The notes beneath the pieces were generated by a model. The model saw only the letters and a list, made by a program, of their open reading frames with translations, did no database searches and was not told the DNA's origin. Of a stretch of DNA of 64,000 nt, positions 44,715 through 53,020 are shown one piece after another; the stretch's first letter is position 1, and the number at the start of each line of letters is the position of its first letter. The position numbers and the translations under genes are program-made. Location of the stretch: the NCBI GenBank assembly GCA_040219025.1, contig JAVJTE010000025.1:100856-164855 (forward strand), given 5' to 3'. Source of the DNA: HT1-32 sp040219025 (lineage in GTDB: Bacteria > Pseudomonadota > Alphaproteobacteria > Rhodospirillales > HT1-32).

Positions 44715-45698
44715 CTAGAATTCTTCCTCGAACGGGTCGCTCGCATCCTTCGGGTCAAACTCGAACATCTCCCAGCTGGTCGCCATATGCGACGACAGCG
44801 GGGCAGCGATCGAGAATTCTCCGCCGGCCGGATGCTCCAGCTTCAGGCTGTAGGCATGCAGATGCAGCTTGTTCGACAGACCGGATACAAAGACGTCCGG
44901 CCCGCCATACTTTCCGTCCCCGACGATCGGACGGTTCAACCCTTCCGCCGCATGAACCCGCAGCTGATGTGTCCGGCCGGTACGGGGCCGCATGGCAAGC
45001 CATGAGACCCGACGTCCCGCGGTATCGACGATGGCATAATCGGTAACCGCGTCCTTGCCCTCTTCGTAATCCGGCACGACTTTCTCGTTCCCCTTTGCGC
45101 CGGTCTTGCCGAGCGGCAGGCGGATCGTTCCCTTGCGCACATCCGGCACACCGACAACCAGCGCCCAGTAGGTCTTGGTCACCCGGTTACGGCGAAACAG
45201 ATCGCCCAGAAACCTTGCCGCCTGTGACGACCGTGCGAGCAACAGCAGTCCGGACGTATCCTTGTCCAGCCGATGCACCAGCCGGGGGCGTACCCCGTCC
45301 TCGTCGGCCAGCGCATCCAGCATGCCATCGACATGGCGATGGGTGCCGCTGCCCCCCTGAACTGCCAGTCCCGGCGGCTTGTTGAGGACCACCAGCCCTT
45401 CATCATCATGAATGACCAGCGAGCGGATAAACCGCGCATCCTCATCCGACACCGATGATTTCTTTGGCCGCTCGCCCGGCGCATCATCATCACGTTCCGG
45501 CAGGGGCGGGATGCGAATCTGCTGTCCCGCTTCCAGTCGCGTGGATGCCTGGGCACGTTTACCGTCAACCCTGATCTGGCCTGTGCGCAGCAGTTTCTGC
45601 AACGCGCTGTAGGGAACGGCTGGGAATACTTTCTTGAACCAGCGGTCGAACCGCTGGCCATCATCATCAGCCCCGATGGTCTGATAGGAAACCGGCAT
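44715..45698 (-). CDS. rluC: RluC/RluA-family 23S rRNA pseudouridine synthase
   Basis: This 327-residue enzyme converts uridines of 23S rRNA to pseudouridine. It has an N-terminal S4 RNA-binding domain (RFDRWFKKVFPAVPYSALQKLLRTGQIRV, quoted in part: LLRTGQIRVDG) and the catalytic domain with PRLVHRLDKDTSGLLLLAR, where the Asp in HRLDKDT attacks the base. The ATG at 45698 overlaps the crcB stop codon by one base. The C-terminus ends in an acidic DPFEEEF. RluC is favoured over RluD by the S4 domain spacing, but this is not certain. Confidence 0.92.
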   Translation of the reverse strand: MPVSYQTIGADDDGQRFDRWFKKVFPAVPYSALQKLLRTGQIRVDGKRAQASTRLEAGQQIRIPPLPERDDDAPGERPKKSSVSDEDARFIRSLVIHDDEGLVVLNKPPGLAVQGGSGTHRHVDGMLDALADEDGVRPRLVHRLDKDTSGLLLLARSSQAARFLGDLFRRNRVTKTYWALVVGVPDVRKGTIRLPLGKTGAKGNEKVVPDYEEGKDAVTDYAIVDTAGRRVSWLAMRPRTGRTHQLRVHAAEGLNRPIVGDGKYGGPDVFVSGLSNKLHLHAYSLKLEHPAGGEFSIAAPLSSHMATSWEMFEFDPKDASDPFEEEF

Positions 45699-46081
45699 CA
45701 GGCAAACATCCGTATGGTTTGAAATCCGAGATAGGCCGCCAGCAGCGACATGCCCACAGATGCGCAGACATAGACGATAGCCGCAAGCGGTTCTCCCCGG
45801 TGCAGCAGCAACAGGGTATCGACCGAGAAAGCCGAAAAAGTCGTGAAACCTCCCAGCACGCCGAACATCAGAAAGGCCTGCACCGTCATACCCGGCGACC
45901 AGAACAGGGCAAAGCCCTCGATCAGCAGGCCCAGAATGAAGGACCCCACAACATTGACAACCAGTGTCGCAACAGGAAAACCTGTGACGAGGAGAGAGCC
46001 GATGGCAACACTTGCCCCGTATCGGCAAGTTGCCCCCAGCGCCCCGCCAAGCGCAACAACAGCCAGAATATGGAACTTCAT
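45698..46081 (-). CDS. crcB: Fluoride exporter CrcB/Fluc
   Basis: This 127-residue membrane protein is a fluoride channel that works as a dual-topology dimer. It has four helices and the motifs GGALGATCRYG, NVVGSFILGLL and GGFTTFSAFSVDT. It is translationally coupled to rluC. AGGAG lies ten bases before the ATG, inside the divergent kinase gene; only six bases separate the two start codons. No fluoride riboswitch is seen in that space. Confidence 0.95.
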   Translation of the reverse strand: MKFHILAVVALGGALGATCRYGASVAIGSLLVTGFPVATLVVNVVGSFILGLLIEGFALFWSPGMTVQAFLMFGVLGGFTTFSAFSVDTLLLLHRGEPLAAIVYVCASVGMSLLAAYLGFQTIRMFA

Positions 46082-46087
46082 ACCATT

Positions 46088-47161
46088 ATGTCTCCTGATT
46101 CCGAGCGGCGAGAGGACAGGGTGTCACGTATCCGGGATCGTCTGAAGGAAATATCCCGACAGCGATACGGATGCAATGCCGAGCCTGAACTGCTGACGGA
46201 CAAGGGCCTCGCCCATGACCACTTCACCCTGCCGGATACTGACCGGCTGTTCCGGGTCCCGAAGCAGAGCCAGATGTCGCTCGGGCCGGAGGATAACCTG
46301 AACTATCAGGCGACCTGTTTCGCCCGCGCCGCCCCGGGCGGCTCGACCCCTGCCCTGTATGACCGGGTTGCACCCGACGATGCCCTGCCTTTCGGGGCGC
46401 TGGTCGTCCAGCGCATCCATGGCCGTCCGGCAGATCTGCCCCGGGATCTTCCGGCGATTGCCCGCTGCCTCGCGGCGATCCACGGTCTGCCACTGCCGGC
46501 AAGGTGTGAGCCGCTGCTGAGCTACAGCAATCCGTCCGCAGGTATTCTTGCAGAAGTTCGCCAACAGGCCCGGTGGCTCGCTCACCCGGCAATCGCAGCG
46601 GACAGCCGAAACATGATCCGCGACGAGATCGCAGCCGCCGTCAAGTCCGCCACAACCGCGCAACCCGCTCGCTGCCTGATTACCTTTGACGCCCATCCCG
46701 GCAATTACATCATCCGGCCCGATGGCGACGCAATCATCGTCGACCTGGAGAAGATGCGTTATGCCGCTCCCGGCTTCGACCTCGCCCATGCCACACTCTA
46801 TACCTCGACTACCTGGGACATCGAGGCAGGCGGCAGCCTGACCATTGCCGAGGTTGCGGAAGCCTATGCCGGGTGGTTCCGCCATATCCCGGCGGCGCTT
46901 GCCGGTCAGGCCCGCCACAGTCTGCTCGCTGATCGCCGGCTGATGTGGCTGTGGTCGGTCACCTGGTGCGCCAAATGGCTGGCCCAGTCGGTACCAGACT
47001 ATGACAGCAGCACGACCCAGAACTGGTCCACGACCCTGAGCGATGATGCCCTGAGCCGGCATGTCGCGGACCGCGTCGACTGTTACCTGCAACCGGACAT
47101 CATCGCCGGCATCCGCCGTGAATGGTCTGACAGCAACGACCTGACAGAACTGCTGCGCTGA
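46088..47161 (+). CDS. Aminoglycoside phosphotransferase-fold kinase
   Basis: This 357-residue protein has the kinase fold of the APH/choline kinase group. The catalytic loop is FDAHPGNYIIR (Asp and Asn), followed by the metal-binding IIVDLEKMRYAAPGFDLAH. It probably phosphorylates a small hydroxylated molecule; antibiotic resistance is not implied. The start could be the ATG at 46088 or an in-frame GTG at 46121, the latter with AGAGGA close upstream and more space for a promoter. It is divergent from crcB and converges with rarA. Confidence 0.78.
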   Translation: MSPDSERREDRVSRIRDRLKEISRQRYGCNAEPELLTDKGLAHDHFTLPDTDRLFRVPKQSQMSLGPEDNLNYQATCFARAAPGGSTPALYDRVAPDDALPFGALVVQRIHGRPADLPRDLPAIARCLAAIHGLPLPARCEPLLSYSNPSAGILAEVRQQARWLAHPAIAADSRNMIRDEIAAAVKSATTAQPARCLITFDAHPGNYIIRPDGDAIIVDLEKMRYAAPGFDLAHATLYTSTTWDIEAGGSLTIAEVAEAYAGWFRHIPAALAGQARHSLLADRRLMWLWSVTWCAKWLAQSVPDYDSSTTQNWSTTLSDDALSRHVADRVDCYLQPDIIAGIRREWSDSNDLTELLR

Positions 47162-47168
47162 GCGGCGC

Positions 47169-48452
47169 TCAGCCGTCCCTGCGGCGTTTTGCCCACCAGT
47201 CCATGCGTTTGCGGATATCGCGCTCGAACCCCCGCTCAACCGGCCTGTAAAGCTCCACACGGGCCATTTCGTCCGGAAAGTAGTTCTGCCCGGAAAAACC
47301 GTCTTCCGCATCGTGGTCGTAGGCATAGCCGTCGCCATAGCCCATATCCTTCATCATGCCGGTCGGGGCGTTCAGGATATGTTTTGGCGGCGAGAGGGAA
47401 CCCGTCTGTTTTGCGGTCTTGCGCGCTGCCTTGTACGCCACATAGGCGGCATTCGATTTCGGGGCCGTCGCCAGATAGATAACCGCCTGGGCGATGGCCA
47501 GCTCACCTTCCGGCGATCCCAGCCGGTCATAGGCATCCCAGGCCGCAAGTGACTGCGTCAGGGCAGCCGGGTCCGCCATACCGATATCCTCGCTGGCGAA
47601 GCGGGCCAGACGCCGGGCGATATATTTCGGATCCTCACCGCCTTCCAGCATGCGCCCGAACCAGTACAGGGCCGCATCCACGTCCGAGCCGCGCAGGCTT
47701 TTATGCAGGGCACTGATCAGGTTGTAATGGCCGTCCTGTGACTTGTCATAGATCGGCAGCCGTCGCTGAACCACTTCCGCCAGCCGTTTGGCCGACAGGG
47801 GCTCGACGTCACCCAGCTCGAACAGCTCCTCGCACAGATTGAGCAGAAACCGCCCGTCCCCGTCGGCCATTTCGGTCAGCGCCGCCCGGGCTTCACCGGT
47901 CAGCGGCAGTTCCCGCTGCATCTCGGACTCTGCCCGTTCCAGCAATGTGGTCAGGGCCGTCGCATCAAGCCGGTTCAGCACCAGAACCTGACAGCGCGAC
48001 AGCAACGCCGCGTTCAGCTCAAAAGAGGGGTTCTCCGTGGTCGCCCCGACCAGCACCACCGTGCCGTCCTCCACATAGGGCAGGAACCCGTCCTGCTGGG
48101 CGCGGTTGAAGCGGTGTATTTCATCCACAAACAGCAAAGTGCCACGGCCTTCGAGGCGACGCTGTTTCGCACGATCAAAGACCTTGCGCAGGTCGGCCAC
48201 CCCGGAGAACACGGCAGACAGCGGCTCGAACTCGATATTCGTCAGCTTTGCCAGCATGCTGGCGATGGTGGTCTTGCCGCAGCCCGGCGGACCCCACAGC
48301 AGAATGGAAGCGATGCGGCCACGCTCCACCATCCGGCGCAGCGCACCATCCTCACCAACCAGATGGTCCTGGCCGACCACATCCGACAGCTGCTCCGGCC
48401 GCAGCCTGTCCGCCAGCGGCCGCGTGTCGGGCCCGGCGAACAGATCACTCAT
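47169..48452 (-). CDS. rarA: Replication-associated recombination protein RarA (MgsA)
   Basis: This 427-residue AAA+ ATPase acts at stalled replication forks. It has RPLADRLRPEQLSDVVGQDHL at its start, Walker A WGPPGCGKTT, Walker B LLFVDEIHRFNR, and sensor GATTENPSFELNAALLSRCQV (quoted in part). The C-terminal part has the MgsA tetramer region with PKSNAAYVAYKAA and PTGMMKDMGYG. The ATG at 48452 overlaps the protease stop by four bases (ATGA), which fits co-translation. Confidence 0.95.
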   Translation of the reverse strand: MSDLFAGPDTRPLADRLRPEQLSDVVGQDHLVGEDGALRRMVERGRIASILLWGPPGCGKTTIASMLAKLTNIEFEPLSAVFSGVADLRKVFDRAKQRRLEGRGTLLFVDEIHRFNRAQQDGFLPYVEDGTVVLVGATTENPSFELNAALLSRCQVLVLNRLDATALTTLLERAESEMQRELPLTGEARAALTEMADGDGRFLLNLCEELFELGDVEPLSAKRLAEVVQRRLPIYDKSQDGHYNLISALHKSLRGSDVDAALYWFGRMLEGGEDPKYIARRLARFASEDIGMADPAALTQSLAAWDAYDRLGSPEGELAIAQAVIYLATAPKSNAAYVAYKAARKTAKQTGSLSPPKHILNAPTGMMKDMGYGDGYAYDHDAEDGFSGQNYFPDEMARVELYRPVERGFERDIRKRMDWWAKRRRDG

Positions 48453-49882
48453 CCCCGCACCGTCACGGAAATCACCCGGCTCCCCCGCCGGACTTTCAGC
48501 GCCCATTCCTGCGGCGGGGCCGACAGCAGCTTCTTGATGTCCGAGACCCGTTCGATTTTCGTGTCATTTACACTCAGAATAATATCGCCCGGTTCAAACC
48601 CGATCCGGTCTGCCGGGCTGCCGCGGGCAATTTCCGTAACCGCGACACCGGTGATCAGGGTGTCGATCCCCTTGCTCTCGTTGAAAGCCGGACTGAGATT
48701 GATGAAGGCGGCCCCGGATATTGGCAGGCCGCCACTGACCCGGATCGGGTTAGGTTCCGGGTCTTCCGGCGGGGCAATCAGCTCGACATCGATATCAAGG
48801 CTTTTACCGGAACGCAGGATTGTCATCCGCGCGGTTCCGCCGACAGAGCGGGTTCCCAGCCGGAATTTCAGGGATTGCGCATCCGGCAGCGGCTTGCCGT
48901 CAATCGCCAGCACCACATCACCGACCTGCAGACCGCTGGTGGCTGCCGGACCTTTCGGATGCACCCGGTTCAGGACCACGCCAAGCGGCTTGTCGAGATT
49001 AAGCGAGGCGGCGATATCGGCTGTGACGGTCTGTCCCGACGCACCCAGCCAGGGCCGTATGACCTTGCCACCGGCGGCGCTGTTAATGACCGCCCGCACC
49101 ATATTCGCAGGCACGGCAAACCCGATGCCGTTAGAGCCGCCATCCTTGCTGTAGATTGCCGTGTTCACCCCGAGCAGTCGCCCGTCGAGACCGACGAGTG
49201 CACCGCCTGAATTGCCGGGGTTGATCGACGCATCCGTCTGAATAAAAAAACTGAAATCGGTGATGCCGACCGTTGTCCGGGCACGGGCCGACACGATGCC
49301 GCTGGTCACGGTCTGGCCAAAGCCGAACGGATTGCCGATCGCCAGCACCAGATCGCCAACCTCGATTTCATCCGAATCCATCAGTTCAAGAAACGGCAGG
49401 GACTCATCCGTCAGTGCCTTCAGGACTGCCAGGTCAGAGCGTTCATCTGCGACCAGCAGTTTCGCATCGAACTCGCGCCGGTCGGACAGCACGATACGGA
49501 TCTCGTCCGCGCCGGCGATCACATGATTGTTCGTCACAATCAGCCCGTCGGCTCCCACGATGACACCCGAGCCGAGCGAATTTACCGTCCGTTCCCGCTG
49601 CGGACTGCCGCCGAACTGGTCGCCAAAGAACCGTCTGAAAAAGGGATCATTGAAAAACGGTGTCTCGCGTCCGGACTGAACGGTCTTGCGGGTGAACACA
49701 TTCACCACGGACGGTGCGACACGTTTGACCAGCGGGGCAAACGACAGCTGCACGTCCTCGCGTGATGACGGCAGCTCTCTGGTTTGTGCCTGCAGACTGT
49801 TGCCCTGCGATGCAAATGTGATCACCCCGATCAGCAGGGCGCAAATCACCCGCAGGAAAGCGGCTTTACCGGGAATACGCAT
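48449..49882 (-). CDS. DegP/DegQ-type periplasmic serine protease
   Basis: This 477-residue protease of the Do family degrades or refolds misfolded envelope proteins. It has a signal peptide (about 1-32), the trypsin-like triad His120 (TNNHV), Asp150 (RSDLAVLK) and Ser225 (NPGNSGGAL), and two PDZ domains (about 275-365 and 390-470). It lies upstream of rarA and overlaps it by four bases. It is downstream of the rplQ terminator, with its own promoter likely in the 73 bases between. Confidence 0.93.
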   Translation of the reverse strand: MRIPGKAAFLRVICALLIGVITFASQGNSLQAQTRELPSSREDVQLSFAPLVKRVAPSVVNVFTRKTVQSGRETPFFNDPFFRRFFGDQFGGSPQRERTVNSLGSGVIVGADGLIVTNNHVIAGADEIRIVLSDRREFDAKLLVADERSDLAVLKALTDESLPFLELMDSDEIEVGDLVLAIGNPFGFGQTVTSGIVSARARTTVGITDFSFFIQTDASINPGNSGGALVGLDGRLLGVNTAIYSKDGGSNGIGFAVPANMVRAVINSAAGGKVIRPWLGASGQTVTADIAASLNLDKPLGVVLNRVHPKGPAATSGLQVGDVVLAIDGKPLPDAQSLKFRLGTRSVGGTARMTILRSGKSLDIDVELIAPPEDPEPNPIRVSGGLPISGAAFINLSPAFNESKGIDTLITGVAVTEIARGSPADRIGFEPGDIILSVNDTKIERVSDIKKLLSAPPQEWALKVRRGSRVISVTVRG

Positions 49883-49945
49883 CAGATCGATAACCTCCGG
49901 ATCCCCAACCGGTTAAAACCGGCAGGAATGACATAGCTGTCCCCA

Positions 49946-49980
49946 GAAACGAAAACGGGGCGGTCGTGATGACCGCCCCG
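49946..49980 (-). terminator. Rho-independent terminator after rplQ
   Basis: CGGGGCGGTC (49956-49965) pairs with GACCGCCCCG (49971-49980) around a five-base loop, and on the minus strand the stem is followed by TTTTCGTTTC. It ends the long ribosomal cluster 29 bases after rplQ. Confidence 0.9.
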
Positions 49981-50009
49981 AATCTAGGGAAAATCCGGCG
50001 CTCTGCAAA

Positions 50010-50447
50010 TCAGGCGCTGGCTTCCGCTGCATTCATTTCCTCAAGCTCGGCCTCGACCCGTTCACGGTCGCCCTTGCCACGGGCTTCCGGGTCGCGGTCA
50101 ACCAGTTCAATCACGGCCATCGGTGCGGCATCACCGTACCGGAAACCGGCCTTCATGACGCGGGTATAGCCGCCCGGACGATCCGCATAGCGGTCACCCA
50201 GAACATTGAAAAGCTTCGCAACAGCTTCTTCGCTGCGCAGGATGGCAAATGCCTGGCGGCGGGCATGCAGCGTCTTCGCCTTGGCAAGCGTGATCAGCTT
50301 GTCGGCAAAACGCTTCATTTCCTTGGCCTTCGGCAAGGTGGTGACAATCTGTTCATGAATGACCAGAGAGGTCGCCATATTCTTCAGCATCGCCTTGCGG
50401 TGCGTGCTGGTACGGTTGAGCTTGCGGCCCTTGATACGATGTCGCAT
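50010..50447 (-). CDS. rplQ: 50S ribosomal protein L17
   Basis: This 145-residue protein lines the exit-tunnel side of the large subunit. The N-terminal MRHRIKGRKLNRTSTHRKAM is typical; an acidic tail of about 25 residues (ending EEMNAAEASA) makes it longer than the E. coli form, as in other alphaproteobacteria. It follows rpoA by 25 bases and is the last gene before the terminator. Confidence 0.97.
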   Translation of the reverse strand: MRHRIKGRKLNRTSTHRKAMLKNMATSLVIHEQIVTTLPKAKEMKRFADKLITLAKAKTLHARRQAFAILRSEEAVAKLFNVLGDRYADRPGGYTRVMKAGFRYGDAAPMAVIELVDRDPEARGKGDRERVEAELEEMNAAEASA

Positions 50448-50472
50448 CTGTTCTTTCTCCTAAAGCACGCGG

Positions 50473-51489
50473 TCAGTAAGGCTCTTCGAGCTTCTTGGCC
50501 AGGTCTTCGATGTTTTCAGGCGGCCATTCCGGGATCTCCATACCGAGATGTAATCCCATTTGGGCCAGGACTTCCTTGATCTCATTCAGCGACTTGCGGC
50601 CAAAGTTCGGGGTACGGAGCATTTCCGCTTCCGTCTTCTGAACCAGGTCACCGATGTAGATGATGTTGTCGTTCTTCAGGCAGTTTGCCGAACGCACAGA
50701 AAGCTCAAGCTCGTCAACCTTGCGGAGCAGGTTGCGGTTGAACGGCAGCTCGTCACCCTTCTCTTCCTCGGACGCCGCTTTCGGGTCTTCGAAATTCACG
50801 AACAGCTGCAGCTGATCCTGAAGAATGCGGGCAGCCAGTGCCACAGCATCATCCGGGGTCACGGCGCCGTTGGTTTCGACCGTCAGCGACAGCTTGTCAT
50901 AGTCGGTGACCTGGCCAACGCGCGAGTTCTCAACCTTGTAGGTCACCTTGCGGCAGGGACCGAACACGGCATCAACCGGAATCAGGCCGATCGGTGAGTC
51001 TTCGGCACGGTTCTGCGCGGCGGCAACATAGCCCTTGCCGGTCTCAACCGTCAGTTCCATCGAAATCCGCGCACCGTCATCCAGCGAGCAGATCACCAGA
51101 TCCGGGTTCATGACTTCGATATCATGGCCGGTTTCGATATCACCGGCCTTCACGACGCCCGGGCCTGTCGCGGTCAGCGAAATACGCTTCGGGCCTTCGC
51201 CATGCATGCGCAGCGCCAGCGATTTCACGTTCAGCACGATATCGGTGACATCTTCCCGAACGCCGGGAATCGACGAGAACTCATGCAGCACGCCGTCGAT
51301 CTGAATGGCCGTAACAGCGGCCCCCTGAAGCGACGACAGCAGAACGCGACGCAGCGCGTTACCAAGAGTAAGACCGAAGCCGCGCTCAAGCGGTTCAGCG
51401 ACCACGACGGCTTCGAGAGCCGGATCGCTTCCTGCATTGATTTCAAGCTTGTTCGGCTTGATCATTTCCTGCCAGTTTTTCTGAAGCAC
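50473..51489 (-). CDS. rpoA: RNA polymerase alpha subunit
   Basis: This 338-residue subunit forms the dimer on which RNA polymerase assembles. The N-terminal domain has LERGFGLTLGNALRRVLLSS; the C-terminal domain (about 250-325), which binds UP elements and activators, contains SVRSANCLKNDNI and RTPNFGRKSLNEIKEVL. The GTG at 51489 gives the usual alphaproteobacterial beginning (VLQKNWQEMIKPNK) and has AAAGG upstream; the longer open frame is not used. Confidence 0.97.
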   Translation of the reverse strand: MLQKNWQEMIKPNKLEINAGSDPALEAVVVAEPLERGFGLTLGNALRRVLLSSLQGAAVTAIQIDGVLHEFSSIPGVREDVTDIVLNVKSLALRMHGEGPKRISLTATGPGVVKAGDIETGHDIEVMNPDLVICSLDDGARISMELTVETGKGYVAAAQNRAEDSPIGLIPVDAVFGPCRKVTYKVENSRVGQVTDYDKLSLTVETNGAVTPDDAVALAARILQDQLQLFVNFEDPKAASEEEKGDELPFNRNLLRKVDELELSVRSANCLKNDNIIYIGDLVQKTEAEMLRTPNFGRKSLNEIKEVLAQMGLHLGMEIPEWPPENIEDLAKKLEEPY

Positions 51490-51576
51490 GTTGATCAACC
51501 TTTCTTGACAGCATTCGCCGCGCAAATGCACGGCGTAAAAATTACCGGCCCGGAAGGCCGGCAACAGACATTAAGT

Positions 51577-51969
51577 TTAGACCCGCCGGCGCTTGCGCGG
51601 ACGGCAGCCATTATGCGGAATCGGTGTCACATCGCGGATTGCCGTGATGGTGAAGCCAACCGCCTGCAGCGCACGAAGAGCAGATTCACGGCCCGAACCC
51701 GGACCCTTCACTTCAACTTCGAGGGTCTGCATGCCATGTTCCATTGCCTTCTTGCCGGCATCTTCGGCAGCAACCTGAGCGGCATAAGGGGTCGATTTGC
51801 GCGAACCCTTGAAGCCCTGGGAACCGGCGGACGACCAGGAAATCGCGTTGCCCTGGGCATCGCTGATCGTGATCATCGTATTATTGAAAGACGCATTCAC
51901 ATGGGCGACGCCCGATGTGATGTTTTTCCGCTCACGACGGCGGGGACGCGCAACTGCTGCTTTTGCCAT
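51577..51969 (-). CDS. rpsK: 30S ribosomal protein S11
   Basis: This 130-residue protein sits on the platform of the small subunit near the mRNA exit. Typical segments are HVNASFNNTMITISD, WSSAGSQGFKGSRKSTPYAAQ (quoted in part: GFKGSRKSTPYAAQ) and the C-terminal PIPHNGCRPRKRRRV. It follows rpsM by nine bases and precedes rpoA by 87 bases, in the usual alpha-operon order. Confidence 0.98.
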   Translation of the reverse strand: MAKAAVARPRRRERKNITSGVAHVNASFNNTMITISDAQGNAISWSSAGSQGFKGSRKSTPYAAQVAAEDAGKKAMEHGMQTLEVEVKGPGSGRESALRALQAVGFTITAIRDVTPIPHNGCRPRKRRRV

Positions 51970-51978
51970 AACTCTCTC

Positions 51979-52347
51979 TTACTTCTTCTTGCCGGCGATA
52001 GCGCGCGCCGGACCTTTACGGGTGCGCGCATTGGTATGCGTGCGCTGGCCATGCACCGGCAAACCGCGCCGGTGACGAAGGCCACGATAGCAACCCAGGT
52101 CCATCAACCGCTTGATGTTCATGGCCACTTCACGACGCAGGTCACCTTCGACCTGATAATCGCGGTCGATAACCTCGCGGATGCGGCCGAGTTCATCATC
52201 CCGCAGTGAATTCACGCGAGTCGATTCGTCAACAGCGCAACTCGCGCAGATCTGTTTCGCCTTGGTCTGACCAATGCCGTGGATATATGTCAGTGCGACC
52301 ACAACACGTTTGTCGGTCGGTATGTTAACGCCAGCTATGCGCGCCAA
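51979..52347 (-). CDS. rpsM: 30S ribosomal protein S13 (TTG start)
   Basis: This 122-residue protein contacts the P-site tRNA and bridges the subunits. It starts ARIAGVNIPTDKRV and ends with the basic RTHTNARTRKGPARAIAGKKK (quoted in part). The start codon is TTG with GAGGAG upstream; rare starts can hold down synthesis of a regulator. A consensus promoter lies 69-96 bases before it, so the alpha operon here can be transcribed apart from the spc operon. Confidence 0.97.
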   Translation of the reverse strand: MARIAGVNIPTDKRVVVALTYIHGIGQTKAKQICASCAVDESTRVNSLRDDELGRIREVIDRDYQVEGDLRREVAMNIKRLMDLGCYRGLRHRRGLPVHGQRTHTNARTRKGPARAIAGKKK

Positions 52348-52377
52348 AATGCGTACTCCTCAAAAGACGTCCAGTAA

Positions 52378-52390
52378 TTGACGCCGTCAA
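52378..52390. promoter_or_regulatory. Palindrome in the rpsM leader
   Basis: TTGACGCCGTCAA is a perfect 6-base inverted repeat around one base, in the transcribed leader between the promoter and the rpsM start. It may be part of an autoregulatory RNA fold or a protein site; in E. coli the alpha-operon leader binds S4, but this cluster lacks rpsD. Confidence 0.35.
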
Positions 52391-52415
52391 TGTCCAGGGG
52401 GCGAAAAGGCGGCGG

Positions 52416-52443
52416 ATTATACGCACGAACCCTGCCCTGTCAA
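52416..52443 (-). promoter_or_regulatory. Consensus sigma-70 promoter for rpsM-rpsK-rpoA-rplQ
   Basis: On the minus strand TTGACA (52443-52438), a 16-base spacer and TATAAT (52421-52416) match the sigma-70 consensus at all twelve positions. It lies between the adk stop and the rpsM start, where no gene is encoded. It should add strong expression of the alpha operon to read-through from secY-adk. Confidence 0.88.
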
Positions 52444-52453
52444 CCCGACGGCC

Positions 52454-53020
52454 TCAGTTCAAAATCTTCATGATCTGGCCGGAGACACTGTCAATGTCTG
52501 CCATGCCATCCACTGTCTTCAACGCGCCCTTGCCCTTGTAGTAAGGAATAATCGGCGCTGTCAGATCGCGATATACTTCAAGCCGCTTGCGCAGCGTTTC
52601 CTCATTGTCATCCGAACGTGCCCCGCCCGTCTCGGCAGCCCGGGTCTTGATCCGCTCGAAAAGAACTTCCTCGTCAACCTCGATCGAGATCACGTGGTCG
52701 ATCTTCATACCCTTCTGGTCCAGCATCGCATCAAGCGCTTCAGCCTGTGCCACGGTGCGCGGAAAGCCATCCAGAATGAAGCCGTTCGCACAGTCCGGTG
52801 CCGTCAGGCGGGCAGAGATGATCCCGACCACGATCTCGTCTGACACCAGGTCTCCCCGGTCCATGATCTCCTTGGCCTGCCTGCCCAGCTCCGTACCTTC
52901 GTCCACGGCTGCGCGCAACATATCGCCCGTTGACAACTGAACAATCGAAAACTTGTCCATCAAACGCTGTGCCTGGGTTCCCTTGCCGGCACCTGGTGGT
53001 CCGAGAAGTATCAGATTCAT
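52454..53020 (-). CDS. adk: Adenylate kinase (short-lid form)
   Basis: This 188-residue enzyme interconverts ATP, AMP and ADP. It has the P-loop LLGPPGAGKGTQAQ, the AMP-binding LSTGDMLRAAVDEG and GFILDGFPRTVAQAEAL, and only a short lid between residues about 125 and 140, without the zinc cysteines of Gram-positive forms. Its ATG overlaps the secY stop by four bases, so the two are coupled. Confidence 0.97.
   Translation of the reverse strand: MNLILLGPPGAGKGTQAQRLMDKFSIVQLSTGDMLRAAVDEGTELGRQAKEIMDRGDLVSDEIVVGIISARLTAPDCANGFILDGFPRTVAQAEALDAMLDQKGMKIDHVISIEVDEEVLFERIKTRAAETGGARSDDNEETLRKRLEVYRDLTAPIIPYYKGKGALKTVDGMADIDSVSGQIMKILN

Noticed and set aside
45719..46087. Upstream extension of the kinase frame on the plus strand
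   Set aside because: It lies wholly antisense to crcB, whose product is unmistakable. The kinase-like sequence starts only after 46088.
46000..46100. Fluoride riboswitch before crcB
   Set aside because: Only six bases separate crcB from the divergent gene, and no matching fold was seen in the leader.
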